Origin: Psychroflexus sp. ALD_RP9
GTDB lineage: Bacteria > Bacteroidota > Bacteroidia > Flavobacteriales > Flavobacteriaceae
Direction: 5' to 3'
DNA length: 64,000 nt
Assembly: GCF_017311165.1 (NCBI RefSeq)
Contig: NZ_CP062973.1
Coordinates: forward strand, 2,491,923 to 2,555,922
Under the pieces are notes generated by a model. It ran no database searches. It saw nothing but the letters and a program-made list of their open reading frames with translations, and had not been told where the DNA came from. The position numbers were made by a program, and so were the translations under genes. This document shows, piece by piece, positions 53,213-61,923 of the stretch (its first letter is position 1; each line of letters begins with the position of its first letter).

Positions 53213-55099
53213 TTAATTTAATATAATTTTGGTTTGGTCACTTCTTGAAATGTCATCTAAAAATTCTTGGAATTCTTTATAATCTGTTTTTTCAAATTTA
53301 TTTTTATTGATTTCAACATTTCTATTAACAATAAGGGTATTGTTATCAGTCAATTGAAGTTTTAATTCATATTTTCCGAATTTTGTTTTAATAGAAATGT
53401 GATCAGGTAAATCAGAAACTTTATAATTACCTAAATCGTAAACATACTCATCTACATCTTTATAGCCTCGTTCAATTTCAAAAGGATTTGAGCGGTTTTC
53501 ATAGTCTCTTGCAGAAAATGATTTTTGATTAAAAGGATTTACTTCTAAAATAACATCATTGCCAAATTTTTTGAGATATTTAGTAGCTTTGAGCTTTACA
53601 TCTTCAGTAAAAATTACTTTGTCTTTATTATTAATGAAATTATAATTTTTAAGGCTTAAACGATTTAAGTTACCCCAATAATTTTTATAATATCTTTCTA
53701 CAATCCTATCTTCTATCCTCTCTAAACCCGCCTTACGATCATACTGAGTGCCATATGAGTTAATTTTAATTTCAGCATACATATCAAGACCATCAAAACT
53801 TATTTTTGCTGTCGAGTTTTGAAGGTTATAGTCATTTAAATATGCTGGCGTTTGTACAATTTGCCCACCGGTTTCGCTAATCGCTAAAACTTTACGATTA
53901 TCTGTAAAAGTGCCTAAAAAATTGAAGGGTTTAGTTTGGCTGGTACATTCTAACCAATAATCTTCATCTTGATCTTCTACTTGCAAAATGACGTGATTAC
54001 CTTGCATCGAGAAAAAATCAGGATCAATATCTCGTTGGTTCGATCCTGAATAAACTACACAGTAGTTAGATTCTATACCAACGCTTTTAAGCAAAGCCAT
54101 TGTATAGTTAGTCAAAGCTTTACAGTCGCCATATTTTTTATCAAAAACATCTTCGGCTGGCATTGGTCTCCAACCGCCAATTCCAAGTTGAACGCTTATG
54201 TACCGACTATTATCTTGCATAAAGTTATAAATTAATTTTGCCTTTTCTTTGGTGGTAGTCGCATCTGCAACAAGATTTTTTATTTGTGTTTCTAGCTGTT
54301 TGGGAAGTTGGTCATAGCCTTTTAAAAAATTATTGTATTGCCAAATACCAAACTCTTTCCAATTTGTTGCTTCTCCTCTAACACCTTCTAGATTAAACTC
54401 ATTTAAGCCAAACTTTACTGAAGGAACAAACGACTGAAATGAAGGACTATATTCTTCACTTTCGATAGCAGGCATATCAGTAGCTACAAAATGAAAGTCT
54501 GAGATTTGCTGTATAGAAAAACGCTCGAAGTTCTGAGTTTGATAACGCAACTTGATAGGTGTTTTATTTTCAATTTTATAGGTTGATTTTTCTACTGATT
54601 GAAAATAACGATCTAAGGGAAAAAATGGCCTTATGAAAGCTGTATTTTCAGTTTCAAGCTTATATTCAAATTTTACCGTTACCGGGTAACTCTTAGGCTT
54701 ATAATCAAGGTAATACACGCGATTATCTGAATATAATGTACCGTTAGAAACAGCACTTTGATCTTTAAAATCACGTTTTTTATAATGTTCAACTTCTTCA
54801 CCTACAAGATTATAAACATAAAAATCAAGGTCTTTAATTTTAGTAGCATCATCATAATGAACATAAGCACCAACTTGTTTTAAGCCTGAGTTATTAAAGA
54901 CCGTAATTATACGAGATAATTTAATGGTCATTTTATCAACGGCCTCTACTGTAACTTCAGTTTTTTCGTTTCTTATTACAGAATTAGCAGATTTTTTTAA
55001 AGTGTCTTTAACTGTTAATGCAGAATATATTTCTTGAGTTTGAGCTATTGCAATAGATGAATAAAGTAGGATAAAGCACAACAGATTGATTAACTTCAT
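53213..55099 (-). CDS. DUF3857/transglutaminase-domain secreted protein
   Basis: The start is set at ATG 55099 (628 residues), because the product then begins with a clean signal peptide (MKLINLLCFILLYSSIAIAQ) and because a full promoter lies at 55115-55145, upstream of this start but inside the longer open frame. A DUF3857 beta-domain (about 30-250) precedes a transglutaminase-like domain (about 265-390) with YGDCKALTNYTMALLKSVG (Cys), GNHVILQVEDQ (His) and YWLECTSQ (acidic third residue). The catalytic set looks complete. The function of this family in flavobacteria is unknown; it is likely periplasmic. Confidence 0.86.
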   Translation of the reverse strand: MKLINLLCFILLYSSIAIAQTQEIYSALTVKDTLKKSANSVIRNEKTEVTVEAVDKMTIKLSRIITVFNNSGLKQVGAYVHYDDATKIKDLDFYVYNLVGEEVEHYKKRDFKDQSAVSNGTLYSDNRVYYLDYKPKSYPVTVKFEYKLETENTAFIRPFFPLDRYFQSVEKSTYKIENKTPIKLRYQTQNFERFSIQQISDFHFVATDMPAIESEEYSPSFQSFVPSVKFGLNEFNLEGVRGEATNWKEFGIWQYNNFLKGYDQLPKQLETQIKNLVADATTTKEKAKLIYNFMQDNSRYISVQLGIGGWRPMPAEDVFDKKYGDCKALTNYTMALLKSVGIESNYCVVYSGSNQRDIDPDFFSMQGNHVILQVEDQDEDYWLECTSQTKPFNFLGTFTDNRKVLAISETGGQIVQTPAYLNDYNLQNSTAKISFDGLDMYAEIKINSYGTQYDRKAGLERIEDRIVERYYKNYWGNLNRLSLKNYNFINNKDKVIFTEDVKLKATKYLKKFGNDVILEVNPFNQKSFSARDYENRSNPFEIERGYKDVDEYVYDLGNYKVSDLPDHISIKTKFGKYELKLQLTDNNTLIVNRNVEINKNKFEKTDYKEFQEFLDDISRSDQTKIILN

Positions 55100-55114
55100 A
55101 ATGTAGATTTTTTT

Positions 55115-55145
55115 CAAAAATATACATTTAGATTTTATTAACAAA
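55115..55145 (-). promoter_or_regulatory. Promoter of the DUF3857 gene pair
   Basis: Minus strand TTTG (55142-55145), 19 bases, TATTTTTG (55115-55122): an exact Bacteroidota promoter. The ATG at 55099 follows 15 bases later. Confidence 0.75.
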
Positions 55146-55157
55146 TAAAACTCAAAG

Positions 55158-55601
55158 TTAATCTATATCAACTATAATATTTATAGGCCCATCATTTTCT
55201 GAGATAACTTTCATGTCTGCGCCAAAGCAACCTGAAGCAATTTTATGCTCATATTCTGTATCTAATTTTTTAACAAAATAATCATATAGTAATTTTGCTT
55301 GCTCTGGTTTTGCCGCTAACATAAAATTAGGCCGATTCCCTTTCTTGGTAGAAGCATACAAGGTAAATTGACTAATCACTAAAATTTCACCTTCAACTGA
55401 TGAAATATTGGCATTAATGGGTTTAGATTCTGATGGGAATAGTCTAATTTTTAAAATTTTATCTATCAGTTTATCAGCTGTAAATGAAGTATCGGTATGA
55501 GTAATTCCTAAATAAATTAAATAACCGTTTTGAATTTCACCTACCGTATTTTCGTCTACAATTACTTGAGCTGAATTTACTCTCTGAATAATGGCTCGCA
55601 T
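55158..55601 (-). CDS. dtd: D-aminoacyl-tRNA deacylase
   Basis: A 147-residue DTD of normal length that frees tRNAs charged with D-amino acids (and glycine mischarged on tRNA-Ala). It starts MRAIIQRVNSAQVIVDENTV and includes LVISQFTLYASTKKGNRPNF, the family's SQFTLxA active-site segment, and the C-terminal motif NDGPINI (NxGP). It follows rsgA by one base and its gene order dtd-rsgA-aroG-type is compact, so the three are probably one operon. Confidence 0.95.
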   Translation of the reverse strand: MRAIIQRVNSAQVIVDENTVGEIQNGYLIYLGITHTDTSFTADKLIDKILKIRLFPSESKPINANISSVEGEILVISQFTLYASTKKGNRPNFMLAAKPEQAKLLYDYFVKKLDTEYEHKIASGCFGADMKVISENDGPINIIVDID

Positions 55602-55602
55602 A

Positions 55603-56556
55603 TTATTTTAAATGTTGAAATTGATCCTGACGGTAATTATCGTCTTTAGATTCTAATATTTGCAAATAACTTTGGTATCGCGTAAATTCTATTTTGTCTT
55701 CATCTAAGGCTTTTTTAACAGCGCATTTTGGCTCGTCGACGTGTAAACAATTGTTGAATTTACAATCTTGTTTTAACTTAAAAAATTCAGGAAAGTAATT
55801 GCTTAACTCGTATTTATCGATATCGACAACACCAAAACCTCTTATTCCTGGTGTGTCTATTATTCTTGAACCAAAATTTAAATCATACATTTCAGCAAAG
55901 GTTGTGGTATGTTGCCCTTGTAAATGTTGTTCTGAAATTTCTTTAGTTTTTAAATTCAATCCTGGTTGTAGACTATTGATTAAAGTTGACTTTCCCGTAC
56001 CACTATGACCAGAAACTAGGCAAGTTTTATCTTTCATTAAAGCTTCAACTTGATCTAAATTTTTACCTGTCAGTGCAGAAATACCAATGCAATGATAACC
56101 GATAGAACGATAAACTTCAGCGAGGTATTTCATCTCTCCAAATTCATTCTCCGTTAAAGTGTCAACTTTATTAAATAATAATATTACTGGTATATGATAG
56201 GCTTCAGCAGTGACTAAAAATCGGTCTATAAATGTTGTAGATGTTGCGGGATTATTGAAGGTTATCAACAAAAAAGCAACATCTATATTCGAAGCAATAA
56301 TATGTGTTTGTTTAGAAAGATTAACGGATTTACGAATAATATGGTTTTTCCGTTCATTGATTTTGGTAATCACAGCTGTTTGCTCATCGCTGCTTTCATC
56401 AAACTCATAATCAACCAAATCACCTACAGCAACAGGATTGGTACTTTTTAAACCTTTAATTCTAAATTTCCCTTTTAGTCGTGCTTTTATAAATTGTCCG
56501 GTTTCAGTTTTTAAATGATACCAACTACCAGTCGATTTATAAACACGTGCTGTCAT
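55603..56556 (-). CDS. rsgA: Ribosome small subunit-dependent GTPase A
   Basis: The 317-residue protein has an N-terminal OB-fold (about 1-70), the circularly permuted GTPase (about 75-240; FNKVD is G4, GHSGTGKSTLINSLQ is G1 and DTPGIRGFG is G3) and a C-terminal zinc region (QDCKFNNCLHVDEPKCAV). RsgA checks late assembly of the 30S subunit. It lies 3 bp after the DAHP synthase gene and 1 bp before dtd. Confidence 0.96.
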   Translation of the reverse strand: MTARVYKSTGSWYHLKTETGQFIKARLKGKFRIKGLKSTNPVAVGDLVDYEFDESSDEQTAVITKINERKNHIIRKSVNLSKQTHIIASNIDVAFLLITFNNPATSTTFIDRFLVTAEAYHIPVILLFNKVDTLTENEFGEMKYLAEVYRSIGYHCIGISALTGKNLDQVEALMKDKTCLVSGHSGTGKSTLINSLQPGLNLKTKEISEQHLQGQHTTTFAEMYDLNFGSRIIDTPGIRGFGVVDIDKYELSNYFPEFFKLKQDCKFNNCLHVDEPKCAVKKALDEDKIEFTRYQSYLQILESKDDNYRQDQFQHLK

Positions 56557-56559
56557 AGG

Positions 56560-57639
56560 CTATTGACTTATAATTTTATGTTGATGTTGAATAGATTCTT
56601 GGTGAATGGCTTTTAAAAAACGAATTACAAATTCTTTTGATAAATCATTTTCATCAGCATTAGCAATTAAGCGTTGTAAGATAGCATTCCACCGTTCTGG
56701 CTGAAGTATAGCCACATTATTTTCTTTTTTAAGGTAACCAATAGAATCAGCCACTTTCATGCGTTTACCTAAAGCTTCTAAAATTTGATCGTCGATTAAG
56801 TCAATTTTTGATCTCAATTGCTTAATGTCTGTATTAAATTTATCTTCGCCTTCTCTATTTCTGATTTTTAAATCAATCGTCATCTGGTCTAAAAAAGCTG
56901 GCGTAATTTGCTGTGCAGCATCGCTCCAAGCTTTATCTGGTGCATGGTGAGTTTCAACCATTAAACCATCATAATTTAAATCAAGAGCTGTTTGGCAAAT
57001 ATCAAAAACCAAATCACGATCGCCTGCAATATGCGATGGATCAACAATTAAAGGCAAATCGGGAAAGCGACTTTGCAAGTCAACAGCTATTTGCCATTCT
57101 GGATTATTACGATATTTTATTTTTTCGTAAGTAGAAAACCCACGATGTATCACACCCAGGTTTTTAATATCAGCTGTATAAAATCGTTCAACTGCGCCAA
57201 GCCATAAAGCTAAATCTGGATTAACTGGATTTTTAATTAATACAATTTTGTCTGTGCCTTTTAAAGCATCTGCAATTTCCTGAACAATAAACGGGCTCAC
57301 CGTACTTCGAGCACCTATCCAAAGTACGTCTACATCAGCTTTTAGAGCTAATTCAACATGTGTTTTATTAGCAACTTCGGTAGCGATTTTTAAACCGGTT
57401 TCTTCTTTTGCACGCTTAAGCCACTCAAGTCCAATAGCACCAACACCTTCAAAGTTTCCTGGTCTTGTGCGAGGTTTCCAAATTCCAGCACGCATAACGC
57501 TAGTATCGGTATCTTTTAATTGATGAGCAATGGTTAACACTTGTTCTTCAGTTTCTGCACTACAAGGTCCAGCAATCACTAAAGGGTGATTTAGGTTAAA
57601 GTTGTGTAACCAATTTTTTAACTGCTTGTCGTTCTTCAT
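56560..57639 (-). CDS. Bifunctional DAHP synthase / chorismate mutase (type II)
   Basis: The 359-residue protein fuses two shikimate-route enzymes. Residues 1-260 are a DAHP synthase of the short, Kdo8P-synthase-like class (PLVIAGPCSAETEEQVL, MRAGIWKPRTRPGNFEGVG, VIHRGFSTYEK, PLIVDPSHIAGDRDLV). Residues about 268-355 are an AroQ-type chorismate mutase (LRSKIDLIDDQILEALGKRM, GYLKKENNVAILQPERW). The fusion lets chorismate or prephenate regulate the first step of the pathway. The same layout is common in Bacteroidota. TATTTTTG (57659-57666, minus strand) is a -7 box 19 bases upstream. Confidence 0.93.
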   Translation of the reverse strand: MKNDKQLKNWLHNFNLNHPLVIAGPCSAETEEQVLTIAHQLKDTDTSVMRAGIWKPRTRPGNFEGVGAIGLEWLKRAKEETGLKIATEVANKTHVELALKADVDVLWIGARSTVSPFIVQEIADALKGTDKIVLIKNPVNPDLALWLGAVERFYTADIKNLGVIHRGFSTYEKIKYRNNPEWQIAVDLQSRFPDLPLIVDPSHIAGDRDLVFDICQTALDLNYDGLMVETHHAPDKAWSDAAQQITPAFLDQMTIDLKIRNREGEDKFNTDIKQLRSKIDLIDDQILEALGKRMKVADSIGYLKKENNVAILQPERWNAILQRLIANADENDLSKEFVIRFLKAIHQESIQHQHKIISQ

Positions 57640-57658
57640 AAAAGTATCTAATCTTCAG

Positions 57659-57666
57659 CAAAAATA
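57659..57666 (-). promoter_or_regulatory. -7 box of the DAHP synthase/rsgA/dtd set
   Basis: TATTTTTG on the minus strand, 19 bases before the ATG at 57639; no TTTG at the expected -33 position. Confidence 0.5.
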
Positions 57667-57705
57667 AATTTAATTCGCAATTTAACACGCATATTTAATA
57701 GGCTT

Positions 57706-57927
57706 TTAGAGAATTTTGGCTTGAAGCTTTAAATTATAGGCACCATTTATATCTGAAATATCAAATTGAAACTTGGCCTCATTAATTAATGGTCTTGCAA
57801 TTACATTAGTATTAGCGATGCCTTGCTTTAAACTATCGGTAATTAGACCTGAAAATTTAAGCTGTTGGGCTTTAGCACCTGCTAAAACCAATAAACATAA
57901 AACGGTTATCGCAAAGCTTAATTTCAA
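57706..57927 (-). pseudogene. Truncated carboxypeptidase-regulatory-like outer-membrane protein
   Basis: The 73-codon frame begins with TTG directly after the stop of the GLPGLI gene (TAA-TTG). It reads a signal peptide (LKLSFAITVLCLLVLAGAKAQ) and then LKFSGLITDSLKQGIANTNV and ISDINGAYNLKLQAKIL, the first half of a CarboxypepD_reg-like domain. It then stops. Relatives continue for hundreds of residues, often into a TonB-dependent barrel, and are frequent partners of GLPGLI proteins. I read it as a remnant left by a deletion; a real small secreted protein is less likely. Confidence 0.65.
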
Positions 57928-58641
57928 TTAATTATCTTTAAATGGGTTGACTTTATCGATCATTTTTTGGTAAGCTTCAAGGCTAATTTGAGGTAGATTG
58001 GTTGGTGGAGATTCTAAAGCTGATGCCTTAACCTCTTTAAAACTAATAAGATTTGCAGTAAATAGTTTACTTTCAATCTTAATAAGCAAGCCAGGTAAAC
58101 TGCCGTAGTTTAATACATTAAAATTAGTGGGAATATTTGGTGCATACCATAGCTTAAAATTATATTTTGATTGGACTTCAACTTCTGCAAGATAACACTG
58201 GTACTTACCTATTTGCTTGGTATCATTTAACAAAGTGACAGGCGAATAGTCTATTTTTAGCAAAAACGCTTTGATATCAAGATGATTAGAGTGTATTTCT
58301 AGCATTAAAGAATCCTTTCCTTTTTCTCTGTAATATTTAGTTGAACCACCTGCAAACCGTAATGCTGGGTCTAGCTTTCGTTTTCGATCTTGAATTCCCA
58401 TATCTTGAACCACTTCATAAAAACTAAGTTCTGCATTAAACACTAACTTGGCTTTAGCAGGTCTAGAATTTAGATATTTGTTAAAGGCTTTTTTTAGTAA
58501 AGTAGGGTCAGTACCTTCTGACATCTTTTTTTTTATATGCGCTTTAAAGTGCGCTTTATTCACCTTAAACTGATAAGTTGCCTCGTAGGTTTGGGCATAA
58601 AGACTAGCTTGCATTATTAGAAGAATGAGCAATATTTTCAT
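57928..58641 (-). CDS. GLPGLI family secreted protein
   Basis: The start is ATG 58641 (237 residues), giving the signal peptide MKILLILLIMQASLYAQ; the frame remains open further upstream, but without sense. The mature protein is beta-rich and shows the family signature in LNYGSLPGLLIKIES, after KYQCYLAEVEVQ and FKLWYAPNIPTNF. GLPGLI proteins are Bacteroidota-specific, secreted and of unknown function; they usually precede a large carboxypeptidase-like or TonB-dependent receptor gene, which here is truncated. Confidence 0.88.
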   Translation of the reverse strand: MKILLILLIMQASLYAQTYEATYQFKVNKAHFKAHIKKKMSEGTDPTLLKKAFNKYLNSRPAKAKLVFNAELSFYEVVQDMGIQDRKRKLDPALRFAGGSTKYYREKGKDSLMLEIHSNHLDIKAFLLKIDYSPVTLLNDTKQIGKYQCYLAEVEVQSKYNFKLWYAPNIPTNFNVLNYGSLPGLLIKIESKLFTANLISFKEVKASALESPPTNLPQISLEAYQKMIDKVNPFKDN

Positions 58642-58904
58642 AATGTGAAATTTTAAAAGTAGGCTAAAAAACAATCGTGTTCGTCTATGAACGCATGTAT
58701 TAACTTGAATGAAAGATGTTATTATTCACTAAGTATAAAAGCCAATATATTTTTTAATTACATCTTCAAATGTAGAAAAAAAACATTTCACACTTTTGTA
58801 ATAAATATTTTTGTAATAATTTATTTTTTTGGCTTAATTAGTAGTAAAATTATAATTATATTACCTTTTTTATACAAATTAAGAACAGTATTTTAGCTCT
58901 TAAT

Positions 58905-59759
58905 TTAAGACTTATTAAGCGCCTTTAAAAACCGTAGATTTCCTCTAAAATCGTGTTTTAACTCAATTTCAATAAAGCCCAAATCTTCAATAAGTTGCTT
59001 GGTATCTTCGGCTAAATATTGGTTGAGTTCAAAAAACAATTTACAAGAAGTTTGTTTTTTTGCTAGTTGTGTAATTTTTCGGTAAAACAACAAAGGGTCA
59101 CGATTTGAGACAAACAAAGCTAATTCGGGTTCATGGTCTAAGACGTTAGGCTGCATTTCGGATTGTTCTAATTCACGCACGTAAGGCGGATTTGAAACTA
59201 TGACGTCAAAGTCCTGCGGAAGTTGCTCGAGCTGAAGAATATCTTGCTCAAAAAAATGAATCTTTTGTTGATGTGTCTTGGCATTTTCGGCTGCCAGTTG
59301 AAGTGCTTTGGTTGAAATATCACAAGCATAAACTTCAGCTTGTGGCAAATGTTTAGCTAAAGTAATTGGTATACAACCGCTACCGGTACCAATATCTAAA
59401 ACCTTAATAGCTTGGTGTGTTTTCAGTTCAGCAATTATCCATTCTACTAGTTCTTCTGTTTCGGGACGCGGAATTAAAACAGATGGATTCACCTTAAATC
59501 GCTCGCCATAAAATTCAGTATAGCCTAAAATATATTGAATGGGTTCTTGCTTAAGTAATCGCGAAAGCTTCAACTGAAATTCTTTAAGTTGCTGATCCTG
59601 AATTTCAACATCAGCTTGTAATTGATGGTCTAAAGCGCGATAACCTAAAACTTCTTCTACTAACCAATGGTAAAGACTTTCTGCTTCTGCTTGGTCGTAA
59701 ACTTCTGTAAGTTGTTTTAAGCAATCCTCGCGGTATTTTCGTAAATGAAGTTGAGCCAT
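58905..59759 (-). CDS. prmC: Release factor N5-glutamine methyltransferase
   Basis: A 284-residue class I methyltransferase that methylates the GGQ glutamine of RF1 and RF2. An N-terminal helical domain (about 1-85) contains EPIQYILGYTEFYG; the AdoMet site is LDIGTGSGCIPITLA (121-135), and the catalytic NPPY is at 190-193 in IVSNPPYVRELEQSEM. PRPETEELVEW (98-108) is also typical. It is 2 bp after the GNAT gene and probably co-transcribed. Confidence 0.95.
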   Translation of the reverse strand: MAQLHLRKYREDCLKQLTEVYDQAEAESLYHWLVEEVLGYRALDHQLQADVEIQDQQLKEFQLKLSRLLKQEPIQYILGYTEFYGERFKVNPSVLIPRPETEELVEWIIAELKTHQAIKVLDIGTGSGCIPITLAKHLPQAEVYACDISTKALQLAAENAKTHQQKIHFFEQDILQLEQLPQDFDVIVSNPPYVRELEQSEMQPNVLDHEPELALFVSNRDPLLFYRKITQLAKKQTSCKLFFELNQYLAEDTKQLIEDLGFIEIELKHDFRGNLRFLKALNKS

Positions 59760-59761
59760 TT

Positions 59762-60250
59762 TTACAAAGTTTTAAGCATCCAAACATCACAAGAATGATG
59801 ACCTGTGTTGCCCATTCGGTGGTCAATATATTCGAATCCAGTTCGTTGATAGAGTTTCTGCGCTGCCTTCATCCAAGGCAAAGTCTCAATATAACACTGC
59901 GTATAAGCTTGCTCTCTGGCAAAGTTTAAACAATATTGCATCATTTTAGTGCCTAAGCCGCGACCACGAACTTTAGGATGAAAATACATTTTTTGCAACT
60001 CACAAATGTCTTGAGATTCGCCTTCAAGTTGAGCAATACCTGCGCAACCTAAAATTTCATTACCTTCAAGTAACACAAAATAATTGGCGCGTTTTTGACT
60101 TTGATAATGTTCAAAAAGTGTATCTAAAATAGGGTCGGCATAAGCGGTGCCAGTCTTAGGTGCATTTTGCTCTTCGAGAACAAAACGAATTAAGGCGGCG
60201 ACTTCTATGTTATCTTGAGCTTGAATTGGTCGGATTTCAATCGATTTCAT
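59762..60250 (-). CDS. GNAT family N-acetyltransferase
   Basis: The 162-residue protein (ATG at 60250; a TTG just upstream at 60253 is less likely) has the GNAT fold with the acetyl-CoA motif A in KMYFHPKVRGRGLGTKMMQY (RGRGLG). ILGCAGIAQLEGES and CYIETLPWMKAAQKLYQRTG fit the core strands and the end of the fold. The acceptor substrate is unknown. It is divergent from ribD with 25 bp between starts. Confidence 0.88.
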   Translation of the reverse strand: MKSIEIRPIQAQDNIEVAALIRFVLEEQNAPKTGTAYADPILDTLFEHYQSQKRANYFVLLEGNEILGCAGIAQLEGESQDICELQKMYFHPKVRGRGLGTKMMQYCLNFAREQAYTQCYIETLPWMKAAQKLYQRTGFEYIDHRMGNTGHHSCDVWMLKTL

Positions 60251-60263
60251 CAAAATTAAATTC

Positions 60264-60271
60264 TATTTTTG
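60264..60271 (+). promoter_or_regulatory. -7 box for the ribD operon, at the start codon
   Basis: TATTTTTG, a perfect box, only four bases before the GTG at 60276. The transcript would begin on or next to the start codon. Confidence 0.5.
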
Positions 60272-60275
60272 TGGC

Positions 60276-61322
60276 GTGAATATACATGAAAAATACATGG
60301 CGCGTTGCATTGAATTGGCAAAAAAAGGCTTAGGCAACACCTATCCTAACCCACTTGTGGGCGCTGTGATTGTTTACAAAGATCAAATTATTGGTGAAGG
60401 TTATCACCACAAAGCTGGTGAAGCACATGCTGAAGTGAATGCGATTAAAGCGGTTAAAGATCAAGAGCTTCTTAAAAAATCGACTATTTATGTGAGTTTA
60501 GAACCTTGCAGTCACTACGGTAAAACGCCACCATGTGCTAACTTAATTATAGATAAAGGAATACCAAACGTGGTCATTGGCCATGTAGATCCGTTTGCTG
60601 AAGTGGCTGGACGTGGAATTAAGAAATTATTTGAAGCTGGACGTCACGTTCATGTCGGTGTTTTAGAAAATGAGTGCGCTGAGCTTAACAAACGCTTTTT
60701 TTGTTTTCATCAAAAAAAGCGGCCTTACATTATTTTAAAATGGGCACAAACTGCTGATGGGTTTATAGCGCCTGATCATCAAAATAAAGGTGAAATTTTT
60801 TGGATTTCAAATGCGTATGCCAAGCAAATGGTTCATCAATGGCGAACGCAAGAAACAGCTATTTTGGTGGGTACTTCTACGGCTTTAAAAGACAATCCTC
60901 AGCTTTCTGCAAGACAATGGCATGGCAAACAACCAACGAGATTAGTGATTGATCGAAATTTACAATTACCTGAAACGCTTCAATTATTAGACCAATCACA
61001 ACCTACATTAGTATTTCATGACATGGAGTTCAATCAAGCGTCTCAACAAAACTTAACCTACGTTCCTATCGATTTTTCTAAAGATGTCATCAATCAAATA
61101 TTAGCGCAACTCTACCAAAACAACCTAGCATCGGTAATTATTGAAGGTGGCCAAAATACCTTACAACATTTTATTAATGAAAACTTGTGGGATGAAGCAC
61201 GCGTGTTTGAAAGTCAATCTAAACTAAAAAGCGGCATTAAAGCACCAAAATTTACATCTAAAAGCTCTCAAACAATAAAAATTTTAGATAACCAACTGAA
61301 ATACTATTACAATGAAGATTAA
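60276..61322 (+). CDS. ribD: Bifunctional riboflavin biosynthesis deaminase/reductase
   Basis: The 348-residue protein makes riboflavin intermediates in two steps. The deaminase half (1-145) has the zinc site His51-Ala-Glu53 in EAHAEVNAI and PCSHYGKTPPC (Cys78, Cys87). The reductase half (about 147-345) has RPYIILKWAQTADGFIAP and VIIEGGQNTLQHFI. Translation starts at GTG 60276 (MNIHEKYMARC), a start that fits the length of relatives; an ATG at 60297 is the alternative. It overlaps the HAD gene by 11 bp and heads a four-gene run. Confidence 0.93.
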   Translation: MNIHEKYMARCIELAKKGLGNTYPNPLVGAVIVYKDQIIGEGYHHKAGEAHAEVNAIKAVKDQELLKKSTIYVSLEPCSHYGKTPPCANLIIDKGIPNVVIGHVDPFAEVAGRGIKKLFEAGRHVHVGVLENECAELNKRFFCFHQKKRPYIILKWAQTADGFIAPDHQNKGEIFWISNAYAKQMVHQWRTQETAILVGTSTALKDNPQLSARQWHGKQPTRLVIDRNLQLPETLQLLDQSQPTLVFHDMEFNQASQQNLTYVPIDFSKDVINQILAQLYQNNLASVIIEGGQNTLQHFINENLWDEARVFESQSKLKSGIKAPKFTSKSSQTIKILDNQLKYYYNED

Positions 61323-61923
61323 GCATTTGATATTCGACTTTGGTGATGTTTTTTTAACACTTGATAAATCGGCTACAAATAAATATTTAAGTCGGTTTGG
61401 CTTAAAAGAATTTACACCTGAAATGCTGAAACAAAATGAAGCTTATGAACAAGGGCTGATTTCAACCGAAGACTTTGTAAGCTTTTACACTTCAACCGTA
61501 GACGGGTTAACAGCTGAAAAGTTCATTGAAGCCTGGAACTCAATTTTAATCGATTTTCCTGAACATCGTTTGCAATTTATTCAGCAGTTGGCTGAACAAG
61601 CAAATTTCGATTTAGTGCTATTAAGCAACACGAATGAGTTGCATATCGATTGGATTAAACAACATATTAATTGTTTTGAAAGCTTTAAAAGTTGCTTTAG
61701 TCAATTTTATTTATCGCATGAAATTAAGCTCAGAAAGCCAAATCCAGAAATATTTGAGTTTGTAATAAACCAAAACAAGTTTAAGGCAAATCATTGTTTG
61801 TTTATAGATGACACTAAGGAACATACTTTAGGCGCTCATAGTCTCGGAATTAAGACTTGGCATTTAAAAGCTGGACAAGAAGATGTAACCGATTTATTCA
61901 CTAAACAAGCTCATTTATTTTGA
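61312..61923 (+). CDS. HAD-superfamily hydrolase (YihX-like)
   Basis: A 203-residue HAD protein of the IA subfamily. Motif I is LIFDFGDVFLTL (Asp9; a glycine takes the second Asp place, as in YihX-type sugar phosphatases), motif II is VLLSNTNELH, the lysine of motif III is in LRKPNPEIF and motif IV is LFIDDTKEH. In this riboflavin-containing operon it is tempting to see the phosphatase that dephosphorylates the RibD product, but I have no direct evidence. Its start overlaps ribD by 11 bp; its stop overlaps the EamA start (TTGA). Confidence 0.88.
   Translation: MKIKHLIFDFGDVFLTLDKSATNKYLSRFGLKEFTPEMLKQNEAYEQGLISTEDFVSFYTSTVDGLTAEKFIEAWNSILIDFPEHRLQFIQQLAEQANFDLVLLSNTNELHIDWIKQHINCFESFKSCFSQFYLSHEIKLRKPNPEIFEFVINQNKFKANHCLFIDDTKEHTLGAHSLGIKTWHLKAGQEDVTDLFTKQAHLF

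Noticed and set aside
58687..58896. 69-residue plus-strand frame between the GLPGLI and prmC genes
   Set aside because: Made of A/T-rich codons (Ile, Phe, Lys, Asn), with no family resemblance or promoter; probably chance in A+T-rich spacer.
60246..60262. TAATTTTG on the minus strand directly before the GNAT ATG as its promoter
   Set aside because: The box touches the ATG with no space, so a transcript from it would lack the start codon; no later start exists nearby.
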